Part shown: positions 41,892-46,323 of the stretch, piece by piece
Numbering within the stretch: position 1 is the stretch's first letter
Layout of the letters: each line of letters opens with the position of its first letter
Source: Halovivax asiaticus JCM 14624
Lineage (GTDB): Archaea; Halobacteriota; Halobacteria; Halobacteriales; Natrialbaceae
Reading direction: 5' to 3'
NCBI RefSeq assembly: GCF_000337515.1
Contig: NZ_AOIQ01000017.1
Coordinates: forward strand, 179,304 to 225,626
DNA length: 46,323 nt
Translations under genes and position numbers: made by a program
The notes under the pieces: model-generated
What the model saw: only the letters and a program-made list of their open reading frames with translations
What the model was told of the DNA's origin: nothing
Databases searched by the model: none

Positions 41892-42087
41892 CGAAGCCGC
41901 TTTTAACGGCAAGGAGAATCTACTCGAGACGCTGCTAGCGGACTTCCGTGAGCGATACGTAGAGGAACACGGCGAAGAACCGCCGGAAGCGATACTGCAC
42001 GACGCTCGCCGAGATATTCTTCGGTCGCTAGCGAAAAAAGGACGTGACGAGCACCGGGACGTTTACGACGCACTCGCAGACGAATAG
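41881..42087 (+). CDS. Putative partner/antitoxin of the Doc-like protein
   Basis: 68 residues: MAADEAAFNGKENLLETLLADFRERYVEEHGEEPPEAILHDARRDILRSLAKKG, split by a Pro pair into two helices, ending in an acidic tail. It overlaps the Doc-like gene by 11 bases, so it is translated after it. Phd-type antitoxins usually lie upstream; here order is toxin first, and nothing Phd-like lies upstream. The antitoxin call rests on coupling and size only. Confidence 0.5.
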   Translation: MAADEAAFNGKENLLETLLADFRERYVEEHGEEPPEAILHDARRDILRSLAKKGRDEHRDVYDALADE

Positions 42088-42203
42088 CCGTTTTTCTGCT
42101 GCGGCGCAACACGCCTCTCTCTCGACTTCGCCCCCAGACGTATTCTTGTGAGAGCCCGTCAACTGAACTCCGCTTAGAGCGGCAGTATCTCATACGAACC
42201 GAC

Positions 42204-42722
42204 CGCATCCCAATTTGAACCCCTGCACCCAGTTCGTCTCATACAAATTCGATCGGCCATTTCAGGTGATCTGCCGCTCTCAGACCCGATTCCCCGTCTA
42301 TCCGCAATAGAAGTGCCGCCTCCCGGATTGTGAACCACGCCCGGAAATGCTCGCTTCGCTGCGCCTTTCCGGTCTCGTTCAAATCCGCTCGGATCACATA
42401 TTTGCGGCTCGCGGTGTCGCTCGCCGCAAAAGTATGCCGCCTCCCGGATTTGAACCTCGCCGATACGTTCCTGCTCGCTCCGCTGCGCGGGCTGCGACTC
42501 GTCTGGTTCAGAATCTGTCCGGCGGCAGTTTCTACACCCGCTCGCTACGCTCACGGATTTGAAACATGCCGCCTCCCAGATTTGAACCGAAGGAAGATGG
42601 TCGCCTCGCTTCGCTCGGCGCTGCGACTTCCAGGGTTCAAACCGGCGGGAGCATTTTCACTGCTCACTCGCTACGCTCGTTCGCGTTGTTCGCAGGAAAA
42701 TGCCGCCTCCCGGATTTGAACC
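42204..42722 (-). repeat. Tandem array of tRNA-Phe 3'-end copies
   Basis: The last 22 bases of tRNA-Phe (T-arm part plus acceptor and discriminator) recur behind it at 42567-42588 (one mismatch), 42435-42456 (perfect), 42314-42336 (one inserted base) and 42204-42221 (decayed). Spacing to the next is 134, 132, 121 and about 110 bases. Each unit ends in a loose inverted copy (for example GGTTCAGAATCTGTCC at 42509-42524 with GGCGGC after it) and carries the motif CTCGCTNCGCTC-like. No open frame here is a gene. Confidence 0.75.
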
Positions 42723-42774
42723 GGGGACAGCTCGATCTTCAGTCGAGTGCTCTCCCAGTCTGAGCTAAGGCGGC
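42701..42774 (-). tRNA. tRNA-Phe (GAA)
   Basis: On the - strand the acceptor is GCCGCCT/AGGCGGC with discriminator A at 42701; the anticodon stem is CTCGA/TCGAG around CTGAAGA, giving anticodon GAA; the T-arm has GGTTCAAATCC. 74 bases, no intron, no encoded CCA. Its 3' flank (lower coordinates) holds the repeat array. Confidence 0.95.
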
Positions 42775-42958
42775 CTGTACTGTTCTCCGTCGATAGCACA
42801 AAAAAGGATTTCGAATGGCGTCGGCGAGGGGGTCGGTGGTACGCGGTGAGTACGATCGAGATCGTGTTCAGTGACCCGCCGAGAGTATCCGTATCACGTG
42901 TATTTTCCTCGCTGATATTCAAGACACACTTTTGCCCGCGAGTGGGTAAGACATTGTT

Positions 42959-43405
42959 ATGGCACCGCTTACCGAAGAAGCGGATTCCGGCACACTGACG
43001 GCGGATACTATCCTCGAGTTACTGGCAAACCGCCGTCGCCGGTATCTTCTCTACGCACTCAGGGGGCGAACGGACCCCATCGAACTGTCCCGTCTGGCCG
43101 AAACCGTCGCGGGCTGGGAACACGACGTCCCACCTGACGAAGTGGCAAAGAACGATTACAAGAGCGTGTACGTCTCGTCGGTCCAGTGCCACGTGCCGAA
43201 ACTCGCCGAGGCAGGCGTCGTCGACCACGATACCAACGACCACTCGGTCATCCTCGCGGAGAACTACGAACAGCTCGAACCCTATCTCGAAGTCGTCATT
43301 CGTGACGAACCCGAGAACTCGACCCTTCAGCGTGCACTCGATTCGCACTCCGGCGACGGATTCTTCCGTTCGATCCGGGAGAACGTCTCTCGGTTGACGC
43401 ACTAA
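42959..43405 (+). CDS. Winged-helix DNA-binding protein (DUF7344-like)
   Basis: 148 residues. LTADTILELLANRRRRYLLYALRG, then DPIELSRLAETVAGWE and SVYVSSVQCHVPKLAEAGVVDHD, is the haloarchaeal winged-helix pattern (helix, recognition helix, wing) often described as DUF7344, found in many small regulators. It probably binds DNA as a dimer; the target is unknown. ATG at 42959. Confidence 0.75.
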   Translation: MAPLTEEADSGTLTADTILELLANRRRRYLLYALRGRTDPIELSRLAETVAGWEHDVPPDEVAKNDYKSVYVSSVQCHVPKLAEAGVVDHDTNDHSVILAENYEQLEPYLEVVIRDEPENSTLQRALDSHSGDGFFRSIRENVSRLTH

Positions 43406-43850
43406 CGGCGCTTGGAGTGGCGTTGTCCGCCGCGGACCGTCAGTATCCGACTCGTCTTCGAACGATCCACTCTGTCTGAAGCTTCGGAAATGGGTATTGG
43501 AAACTCTCGTGGGCCCGCGTTGCTTCGCTACGGACGGATTACGCCACAACTGCCGATTCGGGCAGTACTGGAAGGGCGTCGGTGCCACTCATTACCGCCG
43601 ACCCACTGTGTTGGACTGTGGAGACGCTCCACGCGTACATGCGCGGAGATATCGTAACACCTCGTAGAAAAACGCAATCACACGATACCACCCCCGCCTC
43701 GCCGTGGCCACGGACCACCCGTCCGCTTACGGTCGCGATAGCACGTTCACCCGCAGCCGCCCCCGTCACCCACGCTGGAACCCTCACACGAACTGACACC
43801 ACCTGCATCGGCCCCATTGCACCAATCCCACTCCCTGCGACCCCAAACCC
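43406..43850. other. Intergenic stretch without supported gene
   Basis: Open frames here have non-haloarchaeal amino-acid make-up (Arg/Pro/Thr-rich, few acids) and no start context. I see no RNA gene, repeat or hairpin of note. Confidence 0.5.
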
Positions 43851-44084
43851 ATGCCTTCCGACGATCCCACGAGAACCGATGCGCGACTGTTCGCCGTGCT
43901 GACGCTCGCGTTCGGCGCGTTCGTCGTGTTGAAGAACGCCCAGCCGACCGTCGTCTTCGTCGGTACCGGCATCCTCCTGCTCGTCTACTTCGGCGGCACG
44001 CTCGCGACGATCGAAATCGCCGATCGCCTCCGGATTCACGTTCGAAACACGGAGTCGGACGACGAGGAGGAGGAGGAGGAGTGA
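43851..44084 (+). CDS. Small two-helix membrane protein
   Basis: 77 residues: a charged start, two membrane helices (about 12-28 and 32-54), then an acidic tail ending DDEEEEEE. Ends 32 bases before the ilvD stop (convergent). No family recognised. Confidence 0.6.
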   Translation: MPSDDPTRTDARLFAVLTLAFGAFVVLKNAQPTVVFVGTGILLLVYFGGTLATIEIADRLRIHVRNTESDDEEEEEE

Positions 44085-44116
44085 TCGATCCGTCGTGGAC
44101 CCACGCAGTGGCTTCC

Positions 44117-45871
44117 TTATCGGTTATCGTCGCGTTTCGCCGCCGGATTCGTCACGGCACCGGTCGCCGCCGATCCGAACGCCTGGCCGTACTTTGCGAG
44201 GACGCCCGACGTGTACGCGGGTTCGGGCTCGTCTCTCGCGCCCAGTCTGGACTCGAGTTCGGCGTCGTCGAGCGCGACGGAGAGTTCGCGATTCGGGATG
44301 TCGACCGTCACGATGTCGCCGTCTTCGACGGCGGCGATCGGGCCGCCGTCTGCCGCCTCCGGGGCGACGTGGCCGATCATGGGCCCGCGTGTCGCGCCGG
44401 AGAAGCGACCGTCGGTCAGCAGCGCGACGTCGTCCTCGTGGCCCTGGCCGACTACGGCCGCCGTGACGCCGAGCATCTCGCGCATGCCGGGGCCACCGCG
44501 GGGCCCTTCGTTCCGGATGACGACGACGTCGCCCGATTCGATCCCGCCCGACTGGACCCACTCCATAGCGTCCTCTTCACGCTCGAAGACGCGGGCCGGT
44601 CCCTGATGGTAGAGTTCGTCGTCGCCGGTCACCTTCAGCACTGAGCCGTCGGGTGCGAGGTTGCCGGTGAGGATGACGAGGGCGCCCTCCTCGTGAAGGG
44701 GGTCTTCGATCGGGCGGACGACCGCCGGGTCGACGGCGTCGTCGGCCGGCAGCGACAGCGCGTCGAGTTCGTCCTTGATCGTTCGGCCAGTGACGGTCAT
44801 CGCGTCGCCGTGGAGCAAGTCGGCGTCCAAGAGTCGGCGGAGGACGACCGGAATGCCGCCCTGCTGGTGGAGGTCGGCCATCACGTGCGTGCCGCCCGGG
44901 CGGACGTCGACGATGTGGGGCGTCCGTCGGGAGATCTCGTCGAAGTCCTGGATCGCGAGGTCGATACCGGCCTCCGCCGCGAGCGCGAGCAGATGGAGGA
45001 CGGAGTTCGTCGAGCCGCCGATTGCGACGTCGAGCGTGATGGCGTTCTCGAACGACTCCCGGGTGAGGATGTCGGAGGGGCGCCGATCCGCCTCGACCGC
45101 TTCGAGTGCGAGTACGCCCGCCTCGGCGACGATCTCGGCGCGTTCGTCCGTCACGGCGGGTGCGGTCGCGGAGCCCAGGGGAGCGAGCCCGAGCGCTTCG
45201 CTCATCGAGGCCATCGTGTTCGCGGTGTACATGCCGGCGCAGGACCCGGGGCCAGGGCAGGCGGCGTGTTCGAGTTCGTCGAGTTCCTCGCGCGAGAGGT
45301 CACCCTCGGCGTGGGCGCCGACGCCCTCGAAGACGTCCTGAATGGTGACGTCGTCGCCGTGGAACTCGCCGGGGAGGATGGTGCCGCCGTAGCAGAAGAC
45401 GGTCGGGCGGTCGGTTCGGATCGCGGCCATCATCATGCCCGGCAGGTTCTTGTCGCAGCCGGCGAGCGTCACCAGTCCGTCGAGTCGCTCGCCGAAGGCC
45501 ACCAGCTCGACCGAATCCGCGATCACCTCGCGGGAGACGAGCGAGGCCTTCATCCCTTCTGTCCCCATCGAGATCGCGTCGGAGATGGTGATGGTCCCGA
45601 ATTCGATCGGCATGCCGCCCGCGTCGTCGACGCCGGTCCACGCCACGTCGGCGAGCTCGTCCAGGTGGACGTTACAGGGGGTGACGTCGGCGGCCGGGTT
45701 CGCGACCCCGATCATCGGCGAGGCGAGGTCCTCGTCGTCGTAGTCCATCGCGTAGAACATCGCCCGGTGGGGCGCGCGATCGGCCCCTTCGGTGACGTCG
45801 GAACTCGGTAACGATGTTGATTTGGCGGTTCGCGAGTCGTCGTCGCTGGTGTCGTCGTGTCTCTGTGTCAT
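44117..45871 (-). CDS. ilvD: Dihydroxy-acid dehydratase
   Basis: 584 residues, the family's normal size plus an acidic N-terminal extension. Fe-S cysteines lie in [19 protein letters not shown] and [26 protein letters not shown] and [10 protein letters not shown]-like sequences close the active site. It converts 2,3-dihydroxy-isovalerate and -methylvalerate to the 2-oxo acids of valine, isoleucine and leucine synthesis. leuB, 36 bases upstream on the same strand, suggests one transcription unit. Confidence 0.95.
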   Translation of the reverse strand: MTQRHDDTSDDDSRTAKSTSLPSSDVTEGADRAPHRAMFYAMDYDDEDLASPMIGVANPAADVTPCNVHLDELADVAWTGVDDAGGMPIEFGTITISDAISMGTEGMKASLVSREVIADSVELVAFGERLDGLVTLAGCDKNLPGMMMAAIRTDRPTVFCYGGTILPGEFHGDDVTIQDVFEGVGAHAEGDLSREELDELEHAACPGPGSCAGMYTANTMASMSEALGLAPLGSATAPAVTDERAEIVAEAGVLALEAVEADRRPSDILTRESFENAITLDVAIGGSTNSVLHLLALAAEAGIDLAIQDFDEISRRTPHIVDVRPGGTHVMADLHQQGGIPVVLRRLLDADLLHGDAMTVTGRTIKDELDALSLPADDAVDPAVVRPIEDPLHEEGALVILTGNLAPDGSVLKVTGDDELYHQGPARVFEREEDAMEWVQSGGIESGDVVVIRNEGPRGGPGMREMLGVTAAVVGQGHEDDVALLTDGRFSGATRGPMIGHVAPEAADGGPIAAVEDGDIVTVDIPNRELSVALDDAELESRLGARDEPEPAYTSGVLAKYGQAFGSAATGAVTNPAAKRDDNR

Positions 45872-45907
45872 TGGTGGGTCACTTTGGTTGGTTCGATCGG
45901 CTTTCGT

Positions 45908-46295
45908 CTACGGTGCTTCATCGGTCGACATCCGCTCGATAATCGCCGCGGTGACGTCGCTCGTCGTCGCATCGCCGCCGAGATCGGCCGTCCGCGGGCC
46001 CGATTCGAGCACGGACTCGACGGCCCGGCGAACCGCCCGCGCGTCCTCGTCGTACCCGAGGAATTCCAGAAGCATCGCGGCCGACAGGATCGTTGCGCTC
46101 GGGTTCGCGATGCCTTCTCCGGCGATGTCCGGAGCCGTTCCGTGGACGGGTTCGAACAGCCCGCGTTCGGGCCCCAGATTTGCGGAGGGAAGGAGGCCGA
46201 GACCACCGACGAGCCCGGCCGCCAGGTCGGAGAGCACGTCGCCAGCGAGGTTCGGACAGACCACGACGTCGAACTGGGTGGGGTCGAGACAGACG
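45908..46295 (-). CDS. leuB: 3-isopropylmalate dehydrogenase, C-terminal part
   Basis: About 129 residues of the C-terminal half: [21 protein letters not shown], then [20 protein letters not shown], the NAD-binding and metal-loop motifs of isopropylmalate/isocitrate dehydrogenases. Leucine synthesis is favoured over isocitrate or homoisocitrate by the ilvD neighbour. The true sequence stops at 46295; beyond it is adapter, and the 'MCIRDS'-like end read from it is not protein. Confidence 0.85.
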
Positions 46296-46323
46296 CTGTC
46301 TCTTATACACATCTCTGATGGCG
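46296..46323. other. Nextera/Tn5 adapter remnant
   Basis: CTGTCTCTTATACACATCT (46296-46314) is the 19-bp Tn5 mosaic end used in Nextera libraries, and CTGATGGCG after it matches the start of the old Nextera adaptor tail. It is a library artefact at the contig end, not archaeal DNA or a transposon. Confidence 0.97.

Noticed and set aside
42204-42700. Further tRNA-Phe genes in the array
   Set aside because: Only the 3' 22 bases are repeated; no copy has an anticodon arm, so none can be a tRNA.
42088-42700. A second integrated element at tRNA-Phe
   Set aside because: No integrase or other cargo lies between the repeated tRNA ends; only relics remain.
43582-43902. 106-residue frame upstream of the small membrane protein
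   Set aside because: Pro/Thr/Arg-rich with almost no acidic residues, unlike haloarchaeal proteins.
46296-46323. Insertion-sequence end (Tn5-like) at the right edge
   Set aside because: It is exactly the commercial mosaic end with adaptor tail at a contig end, so an artefact.

Overview
This 46.3 kb window is chromosomal DNA of a halophilic archaeon (class Halobacteria). Signs of this are GC-rich coding DNA with strong G/C third-position bias, very acidic proteins, twin-arginine (Tat) signal peptides on exported enzymes, leaderless promoters with a TATA box about 27 bases before the start codon, and several families confined to haloarchaea. The genus cannot be fixed from sequence alone. The right end is a raw contig end that still carries a sequencing adapter (46296-46323), so the last gene is cut artificially.

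Left host flank (1-3615): the start of a FecCD-type iron/siderophore ABC permease behind two DtxR-like palindromes, a DEAD/DEAH helicase with a zinc finger, a degenerate RecA/KaiC-like protein, and tRNA-Pro(UGG).

Provirus (3603-21335): a 17.7 kb element in the 3' end of tRNA-Pro, bounded by a 15-bp direct repeat. Its content and gene order match temperate pleolipoviruses of the SNJ2 / betapleolipovirus kind. From left to right it has: (i) a tightly overlapping + operon with small zinc-ribbon proteins, a PD-(D/E)XK-like nuclease, a DPPF methyltransferase and a large winged-helix protein that is the likely replication protein; (ii) an AT-richer cargo zone with unfamiliar genes and several palindromes; (iii) a - strand virion operon (VP3-like membrane protein, glycosylation-prone surface protein, Tat-exported spike, two further membrane proteins, VP8-like ATPase); (iv) a control and integration block with an AbrB-like protein, a PH-like membrane protein, a zinc-finger protein, a phiH-type repressor, a paired operator and a tyrosine integrase next to attR. 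Every module expected of a functional provirus is present and no core gene is visibly broken.

Right host flank (21336-46295): a HalOD1 protein, a rhomboid protease, a membrane Fe-S oxidoreductase, a Tat-exported protein made of five 8-cysteine repeats, an R2-like oxidase, a leucine-type dehydrogenase, a membrane acyltransferase, an FNT channel fused to UspA domains, then three co-directional exported enzymes (multicopper oxidase, GH3 beta-glucosidase, PQQ-type sugar dehydrogenase). After these come small membrane proteins, a Doc-type toxin with a downstream partner, tRNA-Phe(GAA) with a tandem array of copies of its own 3' end, and ilvD/leuB of branched-chain amino acid synthesis.

The least conventional items are the Cys-rich repeat protein, the tRNA-Phe 3'-end array and its relatives behind tRNA-Pro, the operator switch and hairpin cluster of the provirus, and the provirus cargo genes.
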